A DNA stretch of 63,844 nt from an uncultured Ruminococcus sp. GTDB lineage: Bacteria > Bacillota > Clostridia > Oscillospirales > Acutalibacteraceae. A model generated the notes under the pieces. That model saw only the letters and a list, made by a program, of their open reading frames with translations. It was not told the origin of the DNA and made no database searches. Position 1 is the stretch's first letter. Each line of letters begins with the position of its first letter. This document shows, in pieces, positions 63,751-63,844 of this stretch. The position numbers were made by a program, and so were the translations under genes. The stretch is from positions 1-63,844 of the forward strand of contig CACXFS010000065.1 of assembly GCA_902766885.1 (NCBI GenBank). The letters run 5' to 3'.

Positions 63751-63844
63751 TTACTTGCGAATCTGCTCTTTAACCTTAGCAGCCTTACCAACTCTGTCAC
63801 GGAGATAGTAGAGCTTGCTTCTGCGAACCTTACCGTAACGAACA
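63751..63844 (-). CDS. rplS: Ribosomal protein L19, C-terminal end (cut by window)
   Basis: The last 30 codons are visible: [20 protein letters not shown], then [10 protein letters not shown] and stop. [18 protein letters not shown] is the C-terminal signature of L19. The remainder lies beyond the right edge. rplS beside lepB, rbgA and rnhB is a conserved order. Confidence 0.95.
   Translation of the reverse strand, partial: VRYGKVRRSKLYYLRDRVGKAAKVKEQIRK

Overview
The window reads as chromosomal DNA of a low-to-moderate GC, endospore-forming anaerobe of the Clostridia, most likely an Oscillospiraceae/Ruminococcaceae-type gut bacterium. This is inferred from sipL next to spoIVA, a SCIFF ranthipeptide gene with its radical-SAM maturase, oxygen-sensitive thiamin enzymes (ThiH, ThiC), FeoAB, strong AGGAGG ribosome sites and frequent TTG starts. 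No species can be named from the sequence alone. I see no prophage, complete insertion sequence or CRISPR array, so this is mostly core chromosome with a few decayed or accessory genes.

Layout. 168-3186: sporulation pair sipL-spoIVA. 3333-9664 (minus): a de novo thiamin operon read as thiS-thiF-thiG-thiH-(tenI-thiE fusion)-thiD-thiC behind a TPP riboswitch with its own terminator. 9752-13079: tex, a DUF188 protein and a lipoprotein cyclophilin. 13249-17406: tRNA-Ser(CGA), a MerR/TipAS-type regulator, and a membrane protein/XRE regulator/NatAB-like ABC exporter operon. 17466-23513: hemW, prfC, an Orn/Lys/Arg decarboxylase and the SCIFF precursor (scfA, 50 codons) with its maturase. 23547-28662: feoB-feoA, then cwlD-like amidase, radA and a DUF6873-type protein. 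28704-32481 (minus): Xer-type recombinase with a dif-like palindrome 148 bp upstream, DinB protein, GNAT protein, gdhA. 32879-35614: small XRE regulator and an OmpR-type two-component system. 35685-37990: divergent uraA and upp. 38135-42222 (minus): glucose-type PTS operon ptsG-ptsH-ptsI. 42493-43358: two small membrane genes, one broken by a 25-bp tandem duplication. 43588-46939 (minus): trkA, a 45-codon micropeptide, a shortened kdpD and kdpE. 47481-49294: a LytS-like kinase fused by deletion to the tail of a response regulator. 49423-57181 (minus): tig-clpP-clpX, then lon-ysxC-lysA. 57272-63844 (minus): metallophosphoesterase, thrC, M19 dipeptidase, and the conserved rplS-lepB-lepB-rbgA-rnhB-yraN block, with rplS cut by the window edge.

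How the parts fit. SipL and SpoIVA anchor the spore coat. The thiamin operon makes both halves of thiamin phosphate and joins them, with the TPP riboswitch shutting it off when TPP is plentiful. PtsI, HPr and the IICBA permease form a complete glucose-type PTS, but HPr lacks the usual regulatory Ser46. TrkA with a Kdp-type sensor/regulator suggests potassium control without KdpFABC. Tig, ClpXP and Lon form a protein quality-control block.

Most worth a second look: the variant SCIFF precursor (seven cysteines, Gly where the characterised crosslink acceptor Thr is expected), the 11-6-11 palindrome beside the Xer gene, the HPr without Ser46, the KdpD relic plus micropeptide next to trkA, two recent gene-breaking events, and a small dispersed repeat around the 17-mer GTCGAGTGCCTCGACAC.
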